The position numbers and the translations under genes are program-made. This document shows, piece by piece, positions 50,266 to 58,236 of a stretch of DNA of 64,000 nucleotides. The DNA comes from Agromyces italicus DSM 16388 (GTDB taxonomy: Bacteria > Actinomycetota > Actinomycetes > Actinomycetales > Microbacteriaceae). Every line of letters begins with the position of its first letter. The stretch's first letter is position 1. The stretch spans positions 682,001 to 746,000 of the forward strand of contig NZ_ATXF01000005.1 in NCBI RefSeq assembly GCF_000421545.1, given 5' to 3'. The notes below the pieces were generated by a model. That model ran no database searches, was not told the DNA's origin, and saw nothing but the letters and a program-made list of their open reading frames with translations.

Positions 50266-50455
50266 TACGTCACTGATATGCGGGTGGTATCGGCGGTCGG
50301 CGAGATCGATCGCGGGTCGCGAGGCGATACCGCTCGCGTATCAGTGACGTAATGGTCGACACTCGTACTCCTGGCGGTCGGGGAAGTCGATCGCGGGTCG
50401 TGAAGCGATACCGCTCGCGTATCAGTGACGTAATGGTCGACACTCGTACTCCCGG
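50266..50455. repeat. 81-bp tandem pair with an inverted partner arm
   Basis: Two units of 81 bp (50294-50374 and 50375-50455) each contain CGATACCGCTCGCGTATCAG followed by TGACGTA. The same 27 nt, inverted and with three mismatches, lies at 50266-50292, giving a potential 27-bp stem with the first unit (32-nt loop). Confidence 0.85.
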
Positions 50456-50591
50456 CGTTCGCCCTTCGCGACACTCGCGCTTCGCGCGGCACGCCTTCGC
50501 GCAGACCGGTGAACCTGCGGCGCAGGAGTGGTGATCCGACGGGGGCGGCGCCGGGTCGTGCGCGCGAATCGGGTCCGGTAGCGTCGAGCCC

Positions 50592-51317
50592 ATGACGCGT
50601 CGTATGGGCTGGGCCGGGCTTCCGAACACCTGGGATCTCGGCGGACTCGACGGTGCACGCGGCACGATCCGTCGGGGGCGCATCTATCGTTCGGCGCTGC
50701 TCGACGGCCTCGACGCGGCGGGGCGCGCCGAGCTCTACGACGAGGGCGTGCGCACCATCATCGACCTCCGCAACGACGACGAGGTCGGTGCGGTGATCGA
50801 CGCACCGTTCACGAGGTACCACCGCCCGATCGAAGACCAGTCCGACGCCGAGTTCATGGCCAGATGGCCCCGGCTCGACACGCCCGGCTACTACTCCGAG
50901 GTGCTCGAACGCTGGCCCGAACTCGTGGCGGCGGTGTTCGGCGATCTCGCCGAGGCAAGCGCCGAGGCGAGCGCCGGAGCAGGCCCTGGCGCCGAGGCGG
51001 GAGTCGGCGCGGTCCTCTTCCACTGCGCCCACGGCCGCGACCGCACGGGCATGATCACTGCGATGCTGTTGCAGCTGTGCGAGGTCGACCGGGGTGCGAT
51101 CGTCGCCGACTACCTCGCCGCAGTCCGCGCGATCGCTGAGCACACCGCGGTCATCGGCGGCGAGGCGGCCGCCGATGACGGGTCGGGTGAGCTCGATTCG
51201 CGCCGGGTGCGCGAACTGGGCGAGTTCCTCGACGGCCTCGACGTCGCCGAGTTCCTGCTCGACAACGGACTCTCCGCATCCGATCTCGTGCGCGTTCGCG
51301 CGCGCCTCCTCGACTGA
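50592..51317 (+). CDS. Tyrosine-protein phosphatase (DSP/PTP superfamily)
   Basis: 241 aa. The catalytic loop is HCAHGRDRTGM with C145 and R151 (CX5R), and DLRNDDE (about 58-64) is the usual upstream motif of the PTP/DSP 'protein-tyrosine phosphatase, low complexity' group found in actinobacteria. Ala/Gly-rich insertion at about 118-140. ATG at 50592. Substrates unknown; possibly phosphosugars or phosphoproteins. Confidence 0.85.
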   Translation: MTRRMGWAGLPNTWDLGGLDGARGTIRRGRIYRSALLDGLDAAGRAELYDEGVRTIIDLRNDDEVGAVIDAPFTRYHRPIEDQSDAEFMARWPRLDTPGYYSEVLERWPELVAAVFGDLAEASAEASAGAGPGAEAGVGAVLFHCAHGRDRTGMITAMLLQLCEVDRGAIVADYLAAVRAIAEHTAVIGGEAAADDGSGELDSRRVRELGEFLDGLDVAEFLLDNGLSASDLVRVRARLLD

Positions 51318-51326
51318 GATCAGGCC

Positions 51327-51863
51327 ATGACGACGCATTCCGACGAAGCCGGCCGGAGCGGTGTCGCGCCGTTCGTCCGCACAGCGCGACCCGACGACGC
51401 GCTCGGCATCGCCAGGATGCACTGGGAGAGCCACCAGGCGACCTACATCGAATCGGGTCTCGTCACGCGCGAGCGCATCGAGGCGTGGACCCTCGACCAG
51501 CGCATCGAGGGGTGGAGCAGGGTGCTCGACGACGCCACCTCCCCGGCGCGCACGGTCGTCGTCGCCGTCGAAGGCGAGCGGATTCTCGGCTTCGCCGACG
51601 CCCGCGCCGTCGATCTCGCCCTCGAGCCCGATGCCCCGCGCGACCTCGAACTGAAGGGGTTGTACCTGCTCGGGGCGCGCCAGGGCTCAGGGCTCGGCCA
51701 GGCGCTGCTCGACGCCGCGATCGGCGACCGGCCCGCCTACCTGTGGGCGATGGCCGGCGAGACGAGGGCTCGGGCCTTCTACCGTCGGAACGGCTTCGAA
51801 CCCGACGGCACCGAAGCGCCGTTCGAGCCCTGGGACGTCATGACCGTTCGGCTCGTCCGCTGA
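51327..51863 (+). CDS. GNAT-family N-acetyltransferase
   Basis: 178 aa, one GNAT domain: RPDDALGIARMHWESHQATY, central beta strands, acetyl-CoA loop LGARQGSGLGQALLD and the C-terminal AFYRRNGFEPDGTEAPFE motif. Similar to enzymes annotated as ribosomal-protein or small-molecule acetyltransferases; substrate unknown. ATG at 51327, 9 nt after the phosphatase stop, so probably co-transcribed. Confidence 0.88.
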   Translation: MTTHSDEAGRSGVAPFVRTARPDDALGIARMHWESHQATYIESGLVTRERIEAWTLDQRIEGWSRVLDDATSPARTVVVAVEGERILGFADARAVDLALEPDAPRDLELKGLYLLGARQGSGLGQALLDAAIGDRPAYLWAMAGETRARAFYRRNGFEPDGTEAPFEPWDVMTVRLVR

Positions 51864-51901
51864 CGCGGTCGACGGCCGGCGACCCGAACACGGCGGCCGC
51901 C

Positions 51902-52552
51902 TCAGCTGCCTCGCTCGGTCGGCGACTGCGCTGATCGCGGCGCGGGCCGACCGGGCCGTGCTGCCGTGGCGAGGGTCGTCATCGCGGCTTCGAGCGCGTC
52001 GTCCCACGCCTGGGTCGAGCCCCTCGAAACGCCGTGAGCGAGAAGGTGCGCGACCGCGGCGACGGTGTCGACCGGCTGTCGCGGGTCGCCGTCGACGAGC
52101 AGCCGGGCCTCGGGGCGTTCGACCGCGGCGACGAGTTCGTCGAATCGGGCGTCGTTCGCGAAAGCGAACGCGCTCACGACGACGAGGTCGGCGACGGCGA
52201 TCGCCGCTCGCGTCTTATCGAAGCGGATGCCGCGGGCAGCCGTCTGCTCGGGTGCGGCGACCTCCTCGGATCGGACGCTGCGACGGCCGTCGCGACGATC
52301 GACGACCACCCGTGCCGTGCCGTGCACCGCACCGCCGGAGACGAGGCGCACGCCGAAGTCGTGCAGCACGGAGCGGATTCGTTCACCGTCTCGGTCGTCG
52401 CCGATCGCTGCGACGAGCGTCGCCTCGTCGCCGAGGACCGCGAGCCCGATCGCCGCATCGACGCCGCGGCCGCCCACGAACTCTCGCGAGCCGCGCCCAT
52501 CGCGGTGCACCTCGACGTGCGCATCGCCGACGACCGTCACGCGCACGCGCAC
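51902..52552 (-). CDS. Truncated PfkB-family carbohydrate kinase
   Basis: 216 aa. The N-terminal PfkB region is clear (VVGDAHVEVHRDGRGSREFVGGRGVDAAIGLAVLG), but the family is normally about 300 aa and the C-terminal GAGD catalytic motif is absent; the end is an Ala/Arg/Pro-rich tail (RPGRPAPRSAQ). It may be a decaying gene or a domain co-opted for binding. GTG at 52552; other GTGs nearby are possible. It starts 14 nt after the leucyl aminopeptidase stop on the same strand. Confidence 0.65.
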   Translation of the reverse strand: MRVRVTVVGDAHVEVHRDGRGSREFVGGRGVDAAIGLAVLGDEATLVAAIGDDRDGERIRSVLHDFGVRLVSGGAVHGTARVVVDRRDGRRSVRSEEVAAPEQTAARGIRFDKTRAAIAVADLVVVSAFAFANDARFDELVAAVERPEARLLVDGDPRQPVDTVAAVAHLLAHGVSRGSTQAWDDALEAAMTTLATAARPGRPAPRSAQSPTERGS

Positions 52553-52565
52553 GCGACCCGCCCGC

Positions 52566-54083
52566 TCACCCGCCCGCCCGGAACCCCCGAGCCACCTCGA
52601 TCAGGATGCGCGTGCCGAAACCGGTCGCGCCCTTCGAACGCCACGACTCGTCGGAATCCGACTGCATCGTTCCCGCGATGTCGAGGTGGGCCCACGGTGT
52701 GTCGCCGACGAAGTGATCGAGGAACAGTGCCGCGGTCGTCGCCCCTGCGTACGGGCCGCCGAGGTTCGAGAGGTCGGCGACGTCCGAATCGAGCTGCTTG
52801 CGGTACCGACGTTCGAGGGGAAGCCGCCAGACCTGCTCGTCGGTGACGGACGCGGCCCGTTCGACCTCGCCGAGCACGGTCTCGTCGTTGCCGAGGAGCG
52901 CGGCCGTGATCTGCCCGAGCGACATGAGCGCCGAACCCGTCAGGGTGGCGATGTCGACGATCGCGTCGACGCCGTCCTCGTTCGCGAGCACGATGCCGTC
53001 CATCATGGCGAGACGACCCTCAGCGTCGGTGTTCTTCACCTCGACGGTCGTGCCGCCGCGCGCGGTCAAGACGTCGCCGAGCTTGTACGCCGACCCCGAG
53101 GGCATGTTGTCGGTGCACATGAGCCAGCCGCTGACGGTCGCGGTCGCCCCGAGTGCGCGGAGCGCGGTGAAGGTCGCGAGCACCGAGGCGGCCCCGCCCA
53201 TGTCCATCTTCATGAGCAGGTGCATCGGGTCGGACGGCTTCAGGCTGATGCCGCCCGAGTCGTACATGATGCCCTTGCCGACGAGGCCGAGATGCCCGGT
53301 CGGCTCGCCGTCGGGCGTGTAGTGCAGTTTGACCATGCGGGGCTCTTCGGCCGAGCCCTGATTGACGCCGAGCAGCCCCCCGCAACCGAGCTCGATGAGC
53401 TGGCGCTTGTCGAACACCTCGACGTCGAATCCGAAGCGTTCGCCCAGCCCGACGGCGACCTCGGCCATCACGGTCGCGGTCAGGTGCCCCGGCGGGCAGT
53501 TCGCGAGGTCGCGGGCGAGGTTCGCGGCGCGGGCCGTGGCGAGACCGAGCTCGACGCCCGCGGCCGCTTGCGAGGCATCCGCGCCGTCGATGCGCAGCTC
53601 GACGCGGCCGAGCGCGACGTCCTTCGCTTCGCGTTTCAGTGTGTCGAAGCGGTAGCGCGCGAGCAGCGCGCCCTCGGTGAGCGCCTGTGCCGCCCCGGCC
53701 GCCTCGGCGCTGCCCGTCGACGGCACCCGCAGGCCGATGCGAGCGAACTTCGCGCTCGCGCGGGCGAAGGCTGCGCCGGCGTCGCGCAGGCCGTTCGAAC
53801 CGAGCTCGGCGAGGGGACCGACCCCGACGAGCACGAGCAGCGGCCCTGAACCGTAGGGGAGGACGAGCGTCGTCCCGGGCTTCGACTCGAAGCCCGAGCG
53901 CGCGAGCGCCTCGCGGTCGAGATCGATGCCGGCGGGCAGTTCGCCGTCGCTCGAGACGAGCACACCGATCACCTCGAGCGAGGATTCGTCGAGCTCGTCG
54001 ACGACGGCGACCGACACCGTGTCGGAGCGGTCGAGCGAGGGAATCGGCGTGAAGCCGTCGGGGATGAGCGGGTCGCGGGTCAT
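52566..54083 (-). CDS. Leucyl aminopeptidase (M17 family)
   Basis: Cytosolic dinuclear zinc/manganese aminopeptidase, 505 aa. Metal and catalytic residues of M17: K270, D275 and K282 in GLVGKGIMYDSGGISLK, D294 in MKMDMGG, and NTDAEGRL at 351-358 with the catalytic E. The N-terminal macro-like domain occupies about 1-180. ATG at 54083, AAGGAGG 7 nt upstream. Removes N-terminal residues in peptide turnover. Confidence 0.95.
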   Translation of the reverse strand: MTRDPLIPDGFTPIPSLDRSDTVSVAVVDELDESSLEVIGVLVSSDGELPAGIDLDREALARSGFESKPGTTLVLPYGSGPLLVLVGVGPLAELGSNGLRDAGAAFARASAKFARIGLRVPSTGSAEAAGAAQALTEGALLARYRFDTLKREAKDVALGRVELRIDGADASQAAAGVELGLATARAANLARDLANCPPGHLTATVMAEVAVGLGERFGFDVEVFDKRQLIELGCGGLLGVNQGSAEEPRMVKLHYTPDGEPTGHLGLVGKGIMYDSGGISLKPSDPMHLLMKMDMGGAASVLATFTALRALGATATVSGWLMCTDNMPSGSAYKLGDVLTARGGTTVEVKNTDAEGRLAMMDGIVLANEDGVDAIVDIATLTGSALMSLGQITAALLGNDETVLGEVERAASVTDEQVWRLPLERRYRKQLDSDVADLSNLGGPYAGATTAALFLDHFVGDTPWAHLDIAGTMQSDSDESWRSKGATGFGTRILIEVARGFRAGG

Positions 54084-54097
54084 GCGCGCGCCTCCTT

Positions 54098-55801
54098 CTA
54101 GGTCGGTTCGACGACAGGTTCGACGACAGGTTCGACGACCGGGTCGAGGGTCGGGTCGACGACGGGGTCGATCTCGTCGTCGTCGTCCGGTTCGAGCTTC
54201 TCGGGCAGGTCGCCCTCTCGACGCCCGGGCATACGGGTCGCCGGCACGATCGCGAGCAGTGAGAATGCGGCGAGCCCGAGCAGGGAGATCTGCAGCGACT
54301 GCAATCGCGCCTCGGCGTTCACCGCGAGGGCGGCGTCGAGCTCCGGTCCGCTCGCCCGATCGGCCAGGATCGCGGCGAGCTGCTCGTTCGTCAGGAAGTT
54401 CGCCTCGTTGATGTTCACCTGCGCGATGAGCTCGTCGCTGATCTCGGGGTGCTCCTGCGCGCCGACGAGCAGCATCGTCGAGAGCGTGCCCACCGCGAAG
54501 GCGCTCGCGACCGCGATGCCGACCGAGCCAGACAGGTTGTGCACGAGACCGCGCCAGGCGCCGACATCGCCGGCGAGTTGCTTCGGCGCCGCCGAGAGCA
54601 GCGTGTTGAAGACGAGGGCGACGATCGCTCCCTGCCCGAGACCGAGCAGGATGAGCCCGGAGACGACGAAGCCCTGGCTCCACTCGCCGCGCACGGTGAA
54701 CGCGAGCAGGGTGAGCGCGGATGCCACGACGATGAAGCCGGCGGTCGCGAGCACTCGCGGCGTGAAGCGGCCGTAGAGGTAGGCGACGAACGTCGAGGCG
54801 AGGAAGATCGACAACGTGTACGGGATGATCGAGAACGAGGTCTCGATGCTCGAACGCCCCTGCACCACCTGGATGTACAGCGGGATGAGGAAGTTCGCCG
54901 CGGTCCCGACGAAGAGCATGGTCGCCATGCAGGCGGTGACCGCCCGCTCGGAGCCCGTCGCGAGCACACGCAGGTCGAAGATGCGCGGCCCGCCTTCGCG
55001 CGCCCGGCGTCGCAGCCAGGAGAAGAAGACCTGCCCGACGACGAGCCCCGCGATCACGAGCAGCGGCGCGGGCGAGATGCCGAGCACGTCGAACGGCGCC
55101 TGCGGCGTCGCGAGCCAGACGCCCCAGGTCGCGAGGCCGCTGAATCCGAAGCTGAGCAGGATCACGGCGACGGCGGCGATCAGTGCACCGGTCCAGTCGA
55201 TCGTGAGCCCGGGCTGCGCGGGGACCTTCTTCACGAGGAAGCTCAGCAGCAGGTTCACGACGGCCAGGGCCACCATGAGGATGAACGACCACCGCCACCC
55301 GATCGTGGTCGCGAAGGTGCCTGCGACGAGCAGGGCGAGGACACCGGCCGCGGGGATGGCCGCGGCGAGCAGGCCGATCGCCTTGCCCTGCTGCTCGCCG
55401 TGGTAGTTCGTCGCGATGAACACCGTCAGCGCCGGCGCGATGAGCGCGATCACCGCTCCCGACGAGGCCTGCGCGATGAAGAGCATCGCCGGACTCACGC
55501 TGAGCGCGACCCCGAGCATCGCGAGGCCGTGCACGGCGACGGCGATCTGGAAGACCCCGCGGGTGCCGAAGCGCGATCCGACCTTGGCACCGAGCAGGAT
55601 GAAGGCCGCCATCGCGAAGGTGCCCGCGGTGATCGCGATGCCGACCGAGGTCGCGGGCGTGTCGAGGTCGCTCGTGATCCCGGCCATCGAGACCGTGAGC
55701 GCATTCACGGCGAAGGACGCCTGGATCTGGGTGAGGACCACCACGATGAGTGGGAGCCACGAGGTCTTCGGCAGTGTCTCGGTCGATCCTGGATCGGTCA
55801 C
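54098..55801 (-). CDS. MFS transporter, 14-TM DHA2-type exporter
   Basis: 567 aa with about 14 hydrophobic segments. MFS features: an A-motif-like loop GAKVGSRFGTRGVFQ between TM2 and TM3, and the antiporter-type AAIPAAGVLALLVAG helix 5 region. The C-terminal tail from about 530 is acidic, then Pro/Val-rich and ends in VVEPVVEPVVEPT repeats. GTG at 55801 (AAGGGGA 8 nt upstream); the earlier in-frame ATG extends into the region before the divergent SLC13 gene. Substrate (drug, dye) unknown. Confidence 0.9.
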   Translation of the reverse strand: MTDPGSTETLPKTSWLPLIVVVLTQIQASFAVNALTVSMAGITSDLDTPATSVGIAITAGTFAMAAFILLGAKVGSRFGTRGVFQIAVAVHGLAMLGVALSVSPAMLFIAQASSGAVIALIAPALTVFIATNYHGEQQGKAIGLLAAAIPAAGVLALLVAGTFATTIGWRWSFILMVALAVVNLLLSFLVKKVPAQPGLTIDWTGALIAAVAVILLSFGFSGLATWGVWLATPQAPFDVLGISPAPLLVIAGLVVGQVFFSWLRRRAREGGPRIFDLRVLATGSERAVTACMATMLFVGTAANFLIPLYIQVVQGRSSIETSFSIIPYTLSIFLASTFVAYLYGRFTPRVLATAGFIVVASALTLLAFTVRGEWSQGFVVSGLILLGLGQGAIVALVFNTLLSAAPKQLAGDVGAWRGLVHNLSGSVGIAVASAFAVGTLSTMLLVGAQEHPEISDELIAQVNINEANFLTNEQLAAILADRASGPELDAALAVNAEARLQSLQISLLGLAAFSLLAIVPATRMPGRREGDLPEKLEPDDDDEIDPVVDPTLDPVVEPVVEPVVEPT

Positions 55802-55890
55802 GCTGCGTCCCCTTCGCATTGGCCATCCGGGATGCGCTTCGTCGCGGCATCCGCTCGCCTTCACTGTATTGCCCCGCTAGCCTGAGCGCC

Positions 55891-57471
55891 ATGGAGCCAG
55901 TTGTCGCGACGTTCGCGATCCTCGCCGTCGCGGTGGCGGCGTTCATGACGAGCCGGATCCCCGTCGCGGTGACCGCGATCGGCGTCGCGCTCGCGCTCTG
56001 GGCCACCGGAATCCTCACCCTCGAACAGTCGCTCGCCGGCTTCGCCGACCCGACCGTGCTCTTCATCGCCGCCCTCTTCGTCGTGAGCGAGGGACTCGAC
56101 GCGACGGGCGTCACCGCCCGGCTCGGCCGCATCGTGGCAGCTCGCGGCGGCTCGAGCCGCCGGAAGGTGCTCGTGCTCGTGATGGTGCTCGTCGCCCTGC
56201 TCACCGCGCTCATCAGCGTCAACGGTGCCGTCGCGGCGCTCCTGCCGATGACGGTCGTCGTCGCCGTGCGCATCGGCCTGCCGCCGTCGCAGCTGCTGCT
56301 GCCGCTCGCCTTCGCGGCGCACGCGGGCTCGATGCTCGCCCTCACCGGCACGCCCGTCAACGTGATCGTCTCGGAGTTCGCGGCGGAGTCGGCGGGCGGG
56401 CCATTCGGCTTCTTCGAGTTCGCGATCGTCGGCGTCCCGCTGGTGATCGGCACCGTGCTGCTCACCATGCTGCTCGGCGAGCGGATGCTTCCGGCGCGCA
56501 GCGCCGCCACCGTTCCGCGCGACCTCAGCGACCACGCCTGCACCCTCCTCGACGACTATTCCGTGCTCGCGGCCGCCGACGGCGGTGGCCGGGCGGTGAC
56601 GATCGACGCCGAGAACGGGGTCGCCGAGGTGCTCGTGCCGCCTCGCTCCGAACTCGTCGGCATGCGGGTGTTCCCCGGAATGACGACGCCGAGCGGCAAG
56701 CTCGTGATCCTCGCGGTCTCTCGCAACGGACGCGAACTCACCGCCCCCGAGGCGGACGTCGAGGTGGGCGACGTCCTGCTCCTCCAGGGCACTTGGGACG
56801 ATCTCGAGCGGAACACCGCGGGCGACGACGTGAGGGTCGTCGATTCGCCCGCGTCGGTGCGCGGGCAGGCGGCTCCGATCGGGCGCCGCGGCATCGTCGC
56901 GATCGTCGTCCTCGCCGCGATGGTGCTGCTGCTCGCGACCGGGCTGGTGCCGCCCGTCGTCGCCGGGCTGGTCGCTGCCGGAGCGATGATCGTCACCGGC
57001 GTGGTCCCGCTCGGACGGGCGTACCGGGCTGTCTCCTGGACGACGGTCATCCTCGTCGCGGGGATGATCCCGATGTCGACGGCGTTCTCGACCACGGGCG
57101 CGGCCGAGCTCGTCGGCGACGCGCTCGTCGGCGCCGCCGGGCCGGGTGGGCCGCTCGTCGTGCTGCTCGCGATCTGCGTGCTGGTCGTCGTACTCGGCCA
57201 GCTGATCAGCAACACGGCGACCGTGCTCATCGTCGCGCCGATCGCGATCTCGGCGGCGGCGGCGCTCGACGTCTCGGCCCGCCCGTTCCTGATGGCCCTG
57301 ACGGTGGTCGGTGCCGCGGCCTTCCTCACCCCGATCGCGACGCCGGTCAACCTCATGGTGATGGGGCCGGGCGGCTACCGTTTCGGCGACTACGCCCGCT
57401 TCGGCTGGCCGTTCACGCTGTTGTTCCTCGCGGTCGCGGTGCTGCTCGTGCCGCTCTTCTGGCCGTTCTGA
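55891..57471 (+). CDS. SLC13-family permease with internal RCK_C domains
   Basis: 526 aa: two blocks of transmembrane helices (about 1-200 and 330-520) with a soluble domain between (about 235-320) that looks like RCK_C/TrkA_C (VPPRSELVGMRVFPGMTTPSGKLVILAVSRNG). SLC13/DASS motif: TGTPVNVIVSEF and, in the second half, LTPIATPVNLMVMG (inverted repeat SNT-type motif). Transports dicarboxylates, sulfate or a related anion. ATG at 55891. Followed after 63 nt by a TetR gene. Confidence 0.88.
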   Translation: MEPVVATFAILAVAVAAFMTSRIPVAVTAIGVALALWATGILTLEQSLAGFADPTVLFIAALFVVSEGLDATGVTARLGRIVAARGGSSRRKVLVLVMVLVALLTALISVNGAVAALLPMTVVVAVRIGLPPSQLLLPLAFAAHAGSMLALTGTPVNVIVSEFAAESAGGPFGFFEFAIVGVPLVIGTVLLTMLLGERMLPARSAATVPRDLSDHACTLLDDYSVLAAADGGGRAVTIDAENGVAEVLVPPRSELVGMRVFPGMTTPSGKLVILAVSRNGRELTAPEADVEVGDVLLLQGTWDDLERNTAGDDVRVVDSPASVRGQAAPIGRRGIVAIVVLAAMVLLLATGLVPPVVAGLVAAGAMIVTGVVPLGRAYRAVSWTTVILVAGMIPMSTAFSTTGAAELVGDALVGAAGPGGPLVVLLAICVLVVVLGQLISNTATVLIVAPIAISAAAALDVSARPFLMALTVVGAAAFLTPIATPVNLMVMGPGGYRFGDYARFGWPFTLLFLAVAVLLVPLFWPF

Positions 57472-57534
57472 CGCGCGCTCGCGCGTTCGCGGTCGAGTAC
57501 CGTTGATCGTCGACCCAGAGGAGCATCACCGCAC

Positions 57535-58152
57535 ATGAAGCCCGGCCCCCGGCGCAGCGTCAGCCAGTCCGACATCGTCGATGCCGCCTTCGAGATCCTC
57601 GAGGAGAAGGGTTTCGCCGCCGTCTCGGTGCGGGGCGTCGCCGGCGCGCTCGGGCTGACCCCCACGGCGATGTACACGTACTTCGCGTCGAAGAACGCCC
57701 TGCTTCAGTCGATGGTCGAGCACCTGCTCGCCGGCGTCGGGGATGTCTCGGCGCCCGACTGGCGCGACCGGGTCCTCGCGCTCGCGCTCGCGCTGCGAGC
57801 GAAGCTCGCGGAGCACTCGGGGTCGATCGTGCTCGTCACGAGCGGCCCGCTCGACGGCCCGAACGCGCTCTCGCTCGCCGAACGGCTCATCGAGAGCTTC
57901 GTCGAGGCAGGGCTCCGCGTCGATGACGCCGCTCGCGCCGGCCACGCCGTGCGGGCCTTCGTCGTGGGGCAGTCGGCGCTCGAGGCGGCCCGCCGCACGG
58001 CGCCGGTCGAGGCATCCGTGCAGCAGCCGCTCTGGTCGGAGACGCGCCATCCGCTCGTCGAGCAGACCGTCGGTCTTGCACTGGACGCCGACGGCGACCA
58101 TGAGTTCGCGACGATGCTGGGGCGCGTGATCGACGGGTTCGCCCAGGCGTAA
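57535..58152 (+). CDS. TetR-family transcriptional regulator
   Basis: 205 aa. Winged HTH IVDAAFEILEEKGFAAVSVRGVAGALGLTPTAMYTYFASKNALLQSMVEHLLAG at the N-terminus. Ligand domain shows TetR_C pattern. ATG at 57535 with AGAGGAG 11 nt before. Ends just before a terminator that also ends the minus-strand metalloprotease gene; may regulate the upstream SLC13 permease. No clear palindrome seen in the 63-nt gap. Confidence 0.9.
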   Translation: MKPGPRRSVSQSDIVDAAFEILEEKGFAAVSVRGVAGALGLTPTAMYTYFASKNALLQSMVEHLLAGVGDVSAPDWRDRVLALALALRAKLAEHSGSIVLVTSGPLDGPNALSLAERLIESFVEAGLRVDDAARAGHAVRAFVVGQSALEAARRTAPVEASVQQPLWSETRHPLVEQTVGLALDADGDHEFATMLGRVIDGFAQA

Positions 58153-58168
58153 GCCGCGGGGTGAACCG

Positions 58169-58206
58169 GGCGAGGCGCCGACCCCCTGAGGGGCCGACGC
58201 CTCGCC
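58169..58206. terminator. Bidirectional terminator hairpin
   Basis: GGCGAGGCG (58169-58177) pairs with CGCCTCGCC (58198-58206); within the loop CCCC/GGGG form a second short stem. Lies between the convergent TetR (stop 58152) and metalloprotease (stop 58237) genes. Confidence 0.8.
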
Positions 58207-58236
58207 GGTCGTGCGGTCGTGCTCTTGCGTTGCCGC

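Larger units (their letters stand above)
50044..50591. other. Intergenic region with stacked repeats
   Basis: No supported gene. Contains a 24-nt tandem duplication (50112-50135 and 50136-50159) and a larger element: a 27-nt arm at 50266-50292, inverted to the arms at 50325-50351 and 50406-50432, the last two inside an 81-bp tandem pair. No gene is convincing here. Confidence 0.7.

Noticed and set aside
50044..50591. Repeats considered as a CRISPR array
   Set aside because: Units are tandem and adjacent without unique spacers, and no cas genes are seen.
52566..56543. 1325-aa minus-strand frame spanning three genes
   Set aside because: It joins the aminopeptidase frame to out-of-frame DNA of the MFS and SLC13 genes; the real aminopeptidase start is at 54083.
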